From Pelargonium cotyledonis (Eukaryota > Streptophyta > Magnoliopsida > Geraniales > Geraniaceae): a DNA stretch of 35,949 nucleotides. Where the stretch lies: contig JAYMTA010000179.1 of NCBI GenBank assembly GCA_036897625.1, positions 1 through 35,949 of the forward strand. Direction: 5' to 3'. Made by a program: the position numbers and the translations under genes. Positions 23,340 through 34,538 of the stretch are shown here, in pieces; the first letter of the stretch is position 1; each line of letters begins with the position of its first letter. The notes under the pieces were generated by a model, which ran no database searches, was not told where the DNA came from, and saw only the letters and a program-made list of their open reading frames with translations.

Positions 23340-23345
23340 ATCTAT

Positions 23346-24194
23346 GAAGTTAAATTTCATTTTTTTTTTGGGCATAAAAATATCACTTTGATTTATAAAA
23401 TTTCTTTTTGCAGAAGTGCCTAACAAGGAAATCCATATTTAAGAGCATAACCTTTTTATTAAAAATTACTATAACTATTACTTTCATTCTCACTCAAAGG
23501 GGCCTATTCTAAATATATGTTAACATCTACCAGGGAAATATAAGTGCATTGCAATACTAGAAAAGTTTTTTATAAGGAGCATCAGTTGAATAATAGATAA
23601 ATTCAGTTTTCCCTTTCTATTGGTGTAGTGTCTTCGTAACCAATATGTAATTACATATCTTTCTCGCATTGTAAGTGCGCGGACGGGCTGGTCTAGAACA
23701 TGGAACACGAGTAGGATGGGCATGACACCGTGATATATCTCCACAAATTACCTTGTCTAACGTCTCTTGTTGTGCCAATGGCTTCGATGTCCGGGCAAAT
23801 TACCATGTCCAGCATGATCCTGGGCGTGCAGCAGTTCAAACAGAGTGGGGGAGTGCTCTTGAGGTTACACAGTCCAGCATCTCCTTTACCTTGAGATACA
23901 TTGTATTGCATGTCCTTTCCTGTTGAGGTGGCAATCGGGTGACACGTGTCGGTCAAGTAGTGGTCGATTTAACAAATGATTTTTTAGGGTAGCAACACCT
24001 GTAGGCAAATAATTTGAAGGCCATGCAGTTTTTGTTAATTGTCAATATCAACATAACATGTTGGGACGGGCGTGTAAGTTTTGATAACAATTTCACCAAA
24101 AACTTCAACCTAGTGAAGAGTTCAATAGTCAGCAATTGAGATTTACCCGTATCTTTAGAAGTCAGCTTTGATAGAATTTCTAAACATAATGTAG
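23346..24194. other. Stretch without an identified gene; possible repeat
   Basis: The part 23630-23960 is GC-richer and LTR-like in feel (it contains cacgtgtcgg and repeated gacatggtaattt-type words on the minus strand), but no paired ends or target duplication were found. The rest is AT-rich with no supported exon. Confidence 0.3.
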
Positions 24195-25020
24195 CTATAT
24201 ATCTGGGTTTTCAACATTCAACTTGTAGTCAAGTTGGATAAGCATCGGCTCCTCATCCTAATAGGGAAACGAGCTATTAGATTACTTTTTCCTTTTAGCA
24301 TCTTCAACAGGAGCATAGGTCCTCAATTCAACAGGGCTTGAATTTTCCAATGTAACCAAATCTTTAAGCCCGTCATGTCTAAAAGCAATAACCCTAAAAC
24401 ACACTAATCTAATTCCAAACCTTCAAAACAAGCTCTATACTGCTCCTCAAAACAAGACTAATTACCAATAATAATAAATTACAATGAGGATCATCATCAG
24501 TTAGTCAGTAAACAGCAACCTCCAAGTGAAGCAACGGTAATTTTCATTTGCTCATTTGAAAAACCTAACAGCAACCCTAGAAAACCCAATTCAACATTCA
24601 CAAACCCCAAATAAGCAGATACAGAAATCGACAAATCACCAAAAACACATGATCGAATCACACCCCAACTTCAACACGCAACAACGATGAAACATGAAAA
24701 AAGCATTGGATCAAACACTCCAACAACAAAAACACACAAAAACAACACAAAAGTATTGCAATGTTGAATTCAAAACAGAAATCAAACACTGCGAATTACT
24801 AAAGAATTGATCAACCTATACAACTAGGTCTTCAAAACAAAACGAGAGAGCTACATAGAACAAAGATTTTGCACGAGAAATGAGGATTGGACTTGCCTGT
24901 AATGGCTGGATTGAAGCATGGAGGATTGTGGAGATTGGAGATGAAGAATGAGAAACTGTAGGTGAACATAAAAAGACATCGTCTCTGAGTTCTCTTCCTC
25001 TTCGACTTCGTCGTTGCCAT
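24195..25020 (-). pseudogene. Weak two-exon coding signal, possibly a short gene or gene relic
   Basis: On the minus strand, ATGGCAACG at 25020 has a good plant start context (CCCAATGGC). A possible exon runs to 24897, ending ATTACAG/GCAAGTCC, a GC-AG type donor. A second exon from 24378 (acceptor GCTTTTAG) reads HDGLKDLVTLENSSPVELRT, then YAPVEDAKRKK and a stop ending at 24282. The frame of that exon joins in phase with a start at 24979 (MSFYVHLQ), not with the better-placed 25020 start. Past the stop the same frame continues, with one more stop, into DEEPMLIQLDYKLNVENPDI (to 24195), which looks protein-like. This suggests an eroded coding sequence. I recognise no family. It could also be a non-coding transcript. 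Confidence 0.22.
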
Positions 25021-25710
25021 TGGGAGGGCAATCGTTTTTTATTTTTCTTTTATTTTTGGTGTCTGAACTGTGGAGGAGTTTGGCGATATATATACTACTC
25101 TGGCTGGGAGCGTGGGAATTTGGAAATGTATAGGATACATTTGCTTATACATAATTGTATGTATACAATTGTTAGGATTAGAGTCAAATAAAGGTGTAAT
25201 CCTATGGTGAGTATTTGGAGCAATCTTCAAGGATTTATGGTCTAGTTACTATGTCGGATAAGGTGGCTGCTTATGTTTAGGGATTAGTATAAGATGACAA
25301 TTTTGTAGGGACGACTCTTTCTTTTTAATTCTTTTTCTTTCTTTTGTGTAGCATTCACTTAATTTCATCTTATAAAAATACATCATTTTAACTCAAAATC
25401 TCACCTTTTTCGACTTGATAAAATCTGAATGTGCAATATTCTATAATAGGATGTGTGTTTTGAACATTATGTTGTCCCATAAAAGAGTGAGTCCATCATT
25501 TTTAAGAGAGTATAAATGTTTGTGTGGATTAAAAGTTTAGCAATTTATTACAAGATTCGAATTAGATGATGTCTCACTCCTTTTAAAAATATACTAATAT
25601 ATACACTCATGCGGTGCACAGATAATTTAAAAGAATTTAATAATTATAAATTATTTTTTAACGAACTAACGTTTTGCACTAACATCCTTTTTTTTCTCTA
25701 AAAAACGTAG
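25021..25710. other. Intergenic, no identified gene
   Basis: AT-rich. The first 200 bases could be the promoter of the minus-strand signal that begins at 25020. Nothing else is supported. Confidence 0.45.
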
Positions 25711-26523
25711 AATTAGGGTTAAAAAAAAAGCGGCAGATCTGAGACGCCCTCTTTCAGCCTCCTTCGGCGGCTTGGTCGCTGGAACTTCCGCCTCTGCATC
25801 TTCCCGTATGTCTCTCCTTTCTCTCCATCGCTTGTAATTGTAGTCTTTCCGTTCTTGTGGCGTGTTCTGCTACTATTAGTAGTTAGGATTTTTAGTTTGA
25901 ATCATTAAAGTCATTATTTCCAAAGTTGTTCAACGGCTAACCAGTGCATCGAGATCACGGGTCGAGGGCTTGATTCGCTGATCGGGGTTGATGTCTGAGG
26001 TTTGTCTTGTTGTAGAGGTTTGGTTTCGGCTAGTTGCGGATTTGAGTTTGGCCCCAAACAAGCCATATCGAATCTCGAGATATGGTCTGGGGTGCCATAT
26101 TGTTATGGTATGCTAGTTTGAGTTTGTTTAATTTATGCTTTGTTAGTTTGGCTTTGTTTGAGTTCTGCTTTATTAGTTTGATTTGACTTAGTTATTGCTT
26201 TATTAGTTCAGTTTGGTTTAGTTTTTGCTTTATTAGTTGAGTTTGATATGTATTTGGATACCAAGGTTTCTGGATTAGCCATGTCGAATCTTGAGTTAGG
26301 ATCTGGGGTGCTAGGTATTTGTTTGCTAGTTCGGATTAGGTTGTGTTTAGTTTCTTTCGAGACAATTGTGTTCTCTATGAGTTTCAGATCAGCGAATTTA
26401 GAAGCGTGTAGGTATGTTCGGGTTGGTAATTCTATGTATGGTCTAGTTGGGTTGTATATGGTTCCCTTGATGTATGTAAACTTTTAATATTGATTAATAA
26501 ACTATAATTTTCGTTTGAAAAAA
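25711..26523 (+). mobile_element. LINE-like (non-LTR) repeat, copy 1
   Basis: Begins aattagggtt followed by a GC-rich start (gcggcagatctgag). It runs through a T/G-rich tract with repeated gctttattagtt phrases and ends ttgatgtatgtaaact ... attaataaa ... gaaaaaa, like the 3' end of a plant L1 LINE with a short A tail. It is collinear with 28658-29344 at low identity (shared ttgctagttcg and atcagcga words in the same order). There is no reverse transcriptase domain, so it is a deleted or non-autonomous copy. Family assignment is inferred. Confidence 0.4.
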
Positions 26524-27249
26524 TTAAGAGCTTTGTATAATAAATCAAAATAAGTGTAATAATGATTTATATGAAATTTCTAAATTTAAGCTTTTTATCA
26601 TAACTTTTTTTAAATAATAATATAAAAAAACTAACTAATTGGGTTACACAATAGGGTAGCTCTCCCCTATAAACCTCAAACCCCACCCCATATGACATAA
26701 AAAGATTAGAATCCACGACCTCTCATATGAAGACGTGTGTCTTGATCAATGCGTCATCCCCTAAGGGACTTTTTATTGTAACTTCAAATTCCCTATTGAT
26801 GATTTCTTTTTACCTTAATTAACTTATTGTACATTAGGGCTAGCTTTTATAATTATGTAAAAAGAATATTCATAACAAAAAATTGATGAAGTGGCGCTCT
26901 ATACGCATTTTAAAGCTGTTTTTTGGTCAACTTTTGTAGTATGTATATGTTGTCTTATTAGTTTTAAGGAAGCTCTTTAAGGGATGATCATTTACATGTA
27001 ACCCGCAAGCAACTTCAACAATCCAAAATATGGCCTTGTTAACGATACAACTTGTAGTAACCTGCTTGAGTTACATTACAGGCAACTCAATGTCCTCTAG
27101 AATAATCACCATGGGTTTACTTGCCCCCACCCCACTTTGACCTACTTGTACAAGACATTTATATATCCGGTTCCTAAATTTCTACTAATGTGAGAAATAA
27201 TTGCACTATATTCTATGAGTATAATCAATATACATCCTTGTAAAATCCT
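26524..27249. other. Intergenic, no identified gene
   Basis: AT-rich, with no supported coding exon. The part 27000-27249 may be the 3' remnant of the Copia fossil that follows (minus-strand sense, with a TATATAAATG word near 27160), but no LTR ends were found. Confidence 0.35.
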
Positions 27250-27545
27250 AATAAAAACTCCATCAAATTAACTCAAGGTGGTTGAACATTAATCATCTTG
27301 ACTTTGTCATGAAACTCAATGAATTGGTAAAGATATCTTAGGTATAAGGTCGCGAGAGGCAATCGAAATAATAGTATTAATGTCTCGAGTGAAGTGTTGG
27401 TGAATGAAATAACAAGCATTCTCAATATGTTCGGATAGTTCATTTAACACATTATTATAAGTCATTTGAATAACAATATGATGGTCACAATAGAAGTATA
27501 CATGAGAAGCAAATTTGCGTTGAACACTCACATCTTACGCAAGGC
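27250..27545 (-). mobile_element. Copia (Ty1) retrotransposon fossil: RNase H end
   Basis: The minus strand shows the order typical of the Copia polyprotein C-terminus: YCDHHIVIQM (compare YCDNQSAIHI), EHIENACYFIHQH (compare KHIEIDCHFIREK) and, further on, KMINVQPP (compare LGMINIQPP). It is a heavily decayed fragment with several breaks. No intact LTRs or other domains were seen next to it. It is old. Confidence 0.65.
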
Positions 27546-28226
27546 AACGCAACCATAATTACAAGTCTAAAGTAGAACCAACAAAGTTGAAACACAATAT
27601 GATAAGAATAAAAGAGGATACTAATTCAGTAGTTAAATATGAAAAAACAACATTCAGGAAATCATTTTATGATCTCAAAATGTTACATGACGAGAAATGC
27701 AAAGGTGTTGGATTTTGGTATCCTTTGTGTTGAATTACATACCCAAGAAAGCAATGTAGTCATGAATGAGATTCAAGCTTGTCTACATGTAGGAAATATT
27801 TTCAAGTGTTCTCCAAATTCAATTTCCATTATCGATATTCAATTTCAAAGGCCAATATACGTTGGTCTTGGTGTCTTGAATATGTGACATACACGAAGAA
27901 GCACATCGAAATACAGTGGCCCTAAATGTGGTTTTAGGACACACCACCTTAAATATAAGAGTAAGATCACGACCAAGATAGAAAATAGAAAGATGTTGCA
28001 AGTAATGGAGGAATCTGCGGAGGAGCAAGCTAGGTAATTTGAACAGTATTTGCAGCGCGAGATTAAATGGGAGGTGGTAGAGAAAATAACATGGAGATCT
28101 GAGTCTTCTCCATGTCTGCCAATTTGGCCTCAGTTTGGAGATTTGAGAGAGAGACTTACGATCCCTTCAAGAAAAAGAGCAGCTTGAGAGCCTCATGCAA
28201 GTGTTCCAGCAAAAAAACAAAGAGAT
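27546..28226. other. Stretch without an identified gene
   Basis: No recognised family on either strand. From about 27990 the plus strand shows broken open stretches rich in Glu, Gln and Arg (for example MLQVMEESAEEQAR) leading into the open frame at 28227. A decayed coding region is possible. Confidence 0.3.
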
Positions 28227-28433
28227 ATGGAAGATGGAACAACTTCTGATTCAGACTCTGAAGATTTTAATCGGCATGGTTTTAGCAAGGAGGAAGCGTG
28301 GGCTAGCGGGGAGGATCTTAAGGCGGTAATGGCTAAGTTTGATTTTGTATTTTGTAAAGGGACAAGCAGACAGGTTCTGTCTGAGGCCCATAGTTTAGAT
28401 AAGTTGGGATTAGATGGTTTTTGTAAGGCTTGA
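28227..28433 (+). CDS. Short unrecognised open reading frame, 68 aa
   Basis: Reads MEDGTTSDSDSEDFNRHGFS, then an acidic-basic mixed stretch (EEAWASGEDLKAVMAKFDF) and ends LDKLGLDGFCKA. The acidic Ser-rich start and helical middle look protein-like, and the upstream sequence in this direction also has coding-like fragments. There is no family match by eye, and no clear promoter or splice partner. It lies between a Copia fossil and a LINE-like repeat, so a transposon-derived or relic origin is likely. It may not be a gene. Confidence 0.2.
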   Translation: MEDGTTSDSDSEDFNRHGFSKEEAWASGEDLKAVMAKFDFVFCKGTSRQVLSEAHSLDKLGLDGFCKA

Positions 28434-28657
28434 GCCTCCTCTATTTTATCTATATATGTATATCCGCATGTTATCAAAATACAATCATAATCAATAAGGT
28501 GATGACACAACATCGATTAACACTTATACATGTTCCAACAAACTTGTAAACACGGAGCGCTTCGCCGTTTGTCTACTGGGTGAAAAACTCAGCTAATTTA
28601 TAATAACATAGATGCAAGATTCTCAACACTAATTGTTATCATTTCAGTTTTACACAG

Positions 28658-29344
28658 AATTAGGGTTGTTAGCAAGAATGCCGCTTTGGCCTCTTTCCCA
28701 CTGATGGCGTGTATGTCCTAGTGGCATCCAAGGTTTTAGATCAGAGGAAATAAAAGGTGGAGAAAAGAAGTTTTTGTGCTTTATTGGTAATAAGGTAGTT
28801 GGGGGTGTGCGTGTGACGATACATCGGCGGCGGCAGAGAGGCGGCGACGTTGAGTCTTGTTTTCAGATAGAAGAAGTGCGGCTATGGCATCAGATGTGCG
28901 TATCAAATGGCAGATTATGGGCTACGTCTTCGATTAGGTTATGTTATGTTAGTTTTGATTTGTTTGAGTTTTGATTTTTTTAATTCGTTTTGGATTAGTT
29001 ATTGCTTTATTAGTTTGGATTAATTTAGTTTTTTGCTTGAAGGTATTGGGTTCTATTACTGTTTTAGCCTTGCCAGGTTTCGTGTTAGGACCTGATATGT
29101 CAGGATTGGATTTGCTAGTTCGAGTTAAGAATTCAGTTTTATGTTTTGATGTTTCTTGTTTGGTAGTTAGGGTAGGGCAGGTACTGGAACTATGTTAGTC
29201 TTCTAGGAGTTGAGAATCAGCGATATGAAGACTTGAGTTCGGCTAGATCGTTACTTTCATGTTCTGATTCGATTTCGATACACCGGTGTCAATGATGTAT
29301 TTGGTATTTGAGTACGCATAAAGTAAAGGTTTACTTGTCAAAAA
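28658..29344 (+). mobile_element. LINE-like (non-LTR) repeat, copy 2
   Basis: Begins aattagggtt like the copy at 25711. It has the same T/G-rich tract with gctttattagttt words and the same order of shared words (ttgctagttcg at about 29110, atcagcga at about 29215), and ends in gtcaaaaa. It is diverged from copy 1 by many substitutions and indels. There is no coding domain. The 3' end lies close upstream of the invertase gene. Confidence 0.38.
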
Positions 29345-30342
29345 TTATCATTTCAGTCGTGTCGATGCAAAAGAGATTTTTGAAGGGGTAAAATAGATAG
29401 AGCAATATATGATGACAATTGTGGGGACATAAAAAGAGGCGTACCAGAAAGTGCACGCATCGGCTAAATTGTCTGGGACATCTCATACTTGTGAATGATC
29501 CAAACTTCCTCCAATCCAAATCCAAGCCCAAGCCCAAGCTATCTGTACTGACCGCTTGATTTTGTTGTTCCTCTCTCTCTCTCCCCTTCTCTCAACTCCT
29601 GCCATTTTCTTTCTCACAGATTTTCTCGTCCACCGGATTATTTAAAACCATCGACAGTTCCTTCTGGTATCTGGTAAGCACTTCAAGATTTTCACTTCAC
29701 TATCTTTTTTTTTTCTCCTGTCTAAATTATGTATAATCATTCTGTGCCTGTATTTATCTGGATTTGCTCTACGACACACTATCGACTTTCGAGTGATGAT
29801 TTTGTGCTCAATTACTTTTCCTCTAATTTTTCTACAGCTTTGAAGCTCTTTTGATGGGGGTTATGCATGTTGTGTGAACCAAATATTTTGTTAATTATTA
29901 TTGGAACAACTTGGTCTCACAATTCATGCTAAGTTTCTCATCAGGGTTTATGGTGATTTAGTTGTTTTTCATTCCTGTTTGTTCTGGGTTGGAACAGCTC
30001 ATCCTTGAATGAAGCAAATTGGGATTTTCTTGTCTAGGTTTTTGTTTTGTTGGGTTAACTTCACTTCAATGAAAATTTTAACTTTATATTTTTTCTCTAA
30101 TTTTTTCTACATTTTTTGTAACCTATAATAATGGGGGTATGGTTGATGCGTCAAATTGACCAATAGCCATATAATTCATACAATAACCTTTTTGGTGTTG
30201 GTTGTGATTTTTCTAACTGCCCCAATTCATAACTCTTTGTGCAAGCCCAGGTGTTGAGGTAAAGTGGAGGATTTGGATTGGATTGAACATAGAGGAGATA
30301 TTGAGGGGACACGATTAATTGATTTCAGTAAAAGCTGTGTCA
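29345..30342 (+). promoter_or_regulatory. Promoter and spliced 5' leader of the invertase gene
   Basis: A CT-rich tract (about 29571-29600, ctctctctctctcc) resembles the Y patch at plant start sites. The first, non-coding exon ends at 29673 with donor CTG/GTAAGC. The likely second leader exon starts at 30251 after AAGCCCAG, giving an intron of 577 bases, and runs into the start codon at 30343. No upstream ATG was noticed in the part read as leader. Confidence 0.55.
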
Positions 30343-33300
30343 ATGGGTACTACAGAAGCAGTTATTCAAGTATTTTTTGGGACTCACCCTCGCTTCCTCG
30401 TTTCTGATGTGTTTTCTGGCAAACCCGATTCCAAATATCCTTCCAATTCCCGGTTTAAATGTATAAAGAAGAAAAGTGCTTCAAGGTATATGCAAACACT
30501 CAAGTGTTTAAGTGTGCAACAAGGGTGCATAGGATCCTATTCAATTCAAGGAGCTGGGAGTGGTTTGTGTGGGAAGAAAACAACAGGACATTTGGTGCTT
30601 CAGCAGTGTAGATGCCATCAGGCTGACAGTGTGAGTGGGGTAGCTGCAGGAGACGGTAATGGGTCATGGTATGTGGATGGTGCAAAGAAATTAAATCCAC
30701 TAAATGGCATGGTAAATGGGCCAAATGGTTTAGGTTTTGCTGACATTCAACAAGCAAAAGAGGTAAAGGAGAAGGAGGATTTGGCGCCTCATGCAACAGC
30801 TAAAGATGTCCCCCGCAAAGTTAGTGTTGATCCCATTGAGGAAGAAGCGTGGAACCTACTCCGGGAGTCTGTGGTTTATTACTGTAATAGTCCCGTTGGA
30901 ACAATTGCTGCCCAGGATCCAACAAGTTCAAATGTGTTGAATTATGATCAGGTCTTTATTCGCGATTTCATACCCTCCGGTATTGCATTCCTATTGAAGG
31001 GAGAGTATGACATTGTCCGGAACTTTATCCTCCATACCCTCCAGTTACAGGTGAAATAGAAGTCTGATTATACCGACTTAATTGTTTCTTCCACCCATTT
31101 AATAAATGTCCGGAACTTTTTGCTCTTTATATGTTAGTGTTGGTGCGTCTCTGGTCGTTATTCTTATTCATAGCTGCATTTGTGGACATCAGCATATGTG
31201 CAGTCCTGTTACTTATTTGGACATGCTATTTACCACATTGCTCATGAAAAGATGTTGAAATAAATTTTAAAATTGTTACTCAATACCTTTATATTGTGTA
31301 TCTTATACTTTCACACACATTATCTCATTGTAGAGTTGGGAGAAAACTATGGATTGTCATAGTCCTGGTCAGGGTTTGATGCCAGCTAGTTTCAAGGTGC
31401 GCACAGTTCCTCTCGATGGGGATGAGTCTGCAACAGAAGAGGTTTTGGATCCTGATTTTGGGGAGGCAGCAATTGGCCGTGTTGCACCTGTGGATTCTGG
31501 TAAATGAATATTTTGTTAACGTGTTTTCTTTAGGGCAATACTGTACTTGAATAATTACTTTTTTACATGGTTGATTATTTTGGTTGCATTAGGATCACCT
31601 TCTAATCTTGATTCTCCATTCATATGTTTGTTTTGATTTCAGGATTGTGGTGGATTATTTTATTACGTGCATATGGAAAAATCTCTGGTGACCTCACTGT
31701 GCAGGAGAGGATTGATGTTCAGACAGGAATTAAGATGATTCTAAGGCTATGTCTAGCTGATGGTTTTGATATGTTCCCTACATTATTGGTGACCGATGGG
31801 TCTTGCATGATAGATCGTCGTATGGGCATCCATGGCCACCCTCTTGAAATCCAGGTAAATAAGTGCATATCATGTTCAAATGTTCATTGAGCCATATGAC
31901 CCATACCATTTGAGAGTTTTTATATTTCAAATTATGCGGCCTTTGCTCACAGCAATGAAATGTGAATATACTTTTGTCTTTTTTGTGTAAACTGGATGAT
32001 GTTGAATCCATTTGTATTCATATTCAGTGAACAAGTGTACATGATCTGAAGGATGAATGCAATTATCCATGAAAACTTCTAGACATTCAGGAATCAAGAA
32101 AGAACAGAGGAGTGAGAAGGAAGAGGGAGTTAGTGACAATGACCAGTAAATAGTTCTTTGGGGGGAATCTCTTTTAATTCTTGGTAGTAAGCCCCCATTA
32201 AGGGGTGATTTCTTAAGTAATATGTACTGAATCTACTGATATGGTATACAAAGATGGATCAGATAATCATCAGCCTTTTGTTAAACACTGTATTCTAATA
32301 TTCTATAATCCAGTAATGCCTTACAAGAGTGACTATTGTTAGATTAGTCTGTTTGTAGTTAGCTACGGGTGATTGTAGTTGTTAAAAGGACCATGGTGTG
32401 AAGATTCAATTCTAAGTTTAGTAGAATTAGGAAAGATGTTAGTGGATATCTATGAAAGTTTAGTTTAATTTCCTATTTCTAGTTTTAATATCCTATATAA
32501 AGGAGTCTCTCTTGTATTAGTTATAACAAGTCAAGTATTATATTAAACATGGTATCAGAGCTGATTTTTGCTTGGGCCTAATGGTCCGTTTGCCTTACCT
32601 CTCGACTTGTTTTTTTTAAGTCCACCTATCCACGTGCAAGTCTGGGCTCATGCCCATCTCTCTTATTCAGCCTGCATGTGAGGGAGAGTTTTAAGTGATA
32701 TTGTTTGGGTCTAGTGCACGTTTGCCTTAGAGTTAAGTCCACCTATCCACGTGCAGGCTCGGGCCATGCCCAACTCTCTTATTCGGGCTGCACGTGAGGG
32801 GAGTGTTAAGTGGCCACACATCGGTAAAGTATAAAGTGGATATATTGACCTTTTAGTAGTGGAAGTCAAATCCATTATGTGTAGCCCATTATGCATTATC
32901 AAATTTAACAGGTGGCATCTGTTTTTCTTAGAGCCTTGCGGCAATAATGGTGAAATTTATGTACTTATGGACCAATACATGCAGATTTGCATGTATCTGA
33001 CATGCTAGATAATTTTTTTCTATGGTTTAACACAAATCCACATGTTTCATATTTATAAACATTTTCGTCAAACTTTTTTTCTTTTTTTTTTTTTTTTGGA
33101 TATATCTTTGTTGTTTTGTAAGAGAACTGGAATTTAGTCTAACATGTTCCTGCTATTGAAGGCACTCTTTTATTCGGCATTGCTCTGTGCACGCGAGATG
33201 CTTACTCCAGAGGATGGATCAGCTGATCTCATCCGAGCTCTAAACAACCGTCTTGTAGCTCTATCATTCCATTTAAGAGAGTATTACTGGATCGATATGA

Positions 33301-34538
33301 AGAAATTAAATGAGATATACCGTTATAAGACAGAAGAATACTCGTATGATGCAGTTAATAAGTTCAACATTTACCCAGATCAGATTTCTCCTTGGTTAGT
33401 AGAATGGATGCCTAACAAAGGAGGCTATCTAATTGGAAACTTACAACCGGCTCATATGGATTTCCGATTCTTCTCTCTAGGAAACTTATGGTCTGTAGTA
33501 AGTGGTCTTGCAACGGTAGACCAGTCACATGCCATATTAGATCTTGTGGAAGCCAAGTGGTCAGATTTGGTTGCAGATATGCCCTTCAAAATATGTTATC
33601 CTGCTCTTGAAGGTCAAGAATGGCAGATTATCACAGGCTGTGATCCCAAGAACACGTAATATACTTACTTTGTGTATATAAATATATACATATTATTCTA
33701 TTTCCAACCATGCAAATTTGCTTTTGATGCAGGCCTTGGTCCTACCACAATGGAGGTTCCTGGCCCACCCTGCTCTGGCAGGTTAGTTCTGGTTGCATCA
33801 TTTGGTTCATGGGTGTTTGTTTGTATTTCATTGTGATTTCTTTCTTGAGTGGACAAAAAATATTAAGCAGATTACTATTGGACTCTAATGATGCATTATC
33901 AGTCTTGAAATGATCGATATTTTCTAAAATGTTTTCTTCTTTTGGGTGACATATAAACTGATATAAGTCCCTATAGATGACCCACTAAATATCGCAACTT
34001 CATTCACTGGAGAGGAGGCAACAAAGATGTTCAGGATATCCGGCCCAGCCCTATTAGGAATTTTCCTTTGGCATGCATTCACCCGATTGTGTCATTTTGC
34101 TCCGTGTTGTGCGTAATATTAAGAAATAGTTATGCATGATATTTAGTAGTATTGGTATTAAATACTAGGGCGAAAAATTAGATGGGTAACATGTTAAAAT
34201 GTGTTTTGCAGCTCACCGTTGCATGCATAAAGATGGGTAGACCGGAAATAGCTGCGAAAGCTGTTGCAATTGCTGAGAAACGCATAGCACGAGACAAGTG
34301 GCCAGAATATTATGACACCAAAAAAGCAAGGTTCATCGGGAAACAAGCATGTTTGTTCCAGACATGGTCAATTGCAGGTTACCTTGTGGCAAAACTCATG
34401 CTAGCTGATCCAAGTGCAGCCAAGATTCTTATAACTGAAGAAGATTCGGAGCTTGTCAGTGCCTTCTCTTGCATGATCAGTTCCAACCCAAGAAGAAAGC
34501 GCGGCCGGAAGAATACAAAACAGACCTACATTGTTTGA
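30343..34538 (+). CDS. INVE: Alkaline/neutral invertase (GH100), plastid type, 7 exons, 651 aa
   Basis: Coding exons: 30343-31050, 31334-31499, 31643-31854, 33162-33655, 33733-33781, 34212-34538, all with GT-AG borders and 652 codons in frame. Adding the leader exon gives seven in total. The enzyme hydrolyses sucrose to glucose and fructose. The start is the ATG of [18 protein letters not shown]. Residues 1 to about 150 are poorly conserved and Ser/Lys/Arg-rich, fitting an organelle transit peptide. The GH100 domain follows from about 160: [20 protein letters not shown], then [16 protein letters not shown] (near 288), [16 protein letters not shown] (347-362), [20 protein letters not shown] and PALEGQEW (near 509). 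It ends [17 protein letters not shown], the C-terminus typical of Arabidopsis A/N-INVE (At5g22510, about 617 aa), a plastid enzyme. No domain is missing. Intron 4 (31855-33161) carries a TRIM-related element. Exon 6 is only 49 nt. Confidence 0.95.
32337..32910 (+). mobile_element. TRIM-related mosaic LTR element in invertase intron 4
   Basis: A primer-binding site, TGGTATCAGAGCT, starts at 32550, directly after a segment ending TTAAACA. The right terminal repeat is 32804-32910 (TGTTAAGTGG ... TTTAACA, 107 bp), preceded by GAGGGGAG. This right repeat shares words in the same order with the TRIM repeats at 5410-5845 (ttgaccttttagta, tgtagcccattat). The left part (TGTTAGATTAG at 32337, or TGTTAGTGG at 32437, to 32549) is not alike and carries a TATATAAAGG box, as in a Copia LTR. 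The interior contains a near-duplicate segment about 119 bases apart (tccacctatccacgtgca twice). It is therefore a rearranged or recombinant fossil. No clear target duplication was seen. Confidence 0.6.

Noticed and set aside
23520-23956. Minus-strand open frames and an LTR-like GC-rich patch
   Set aside because: No matched ends, target duplication or protein family could be found.
30319-30342. Extension of the invertase frame upstream of 30343
   Set aside because: It begins with TTG, not ATG; the first ATG in frame is 30343. A TTTCAG at 30322-30327 may even be a splice acceptor.
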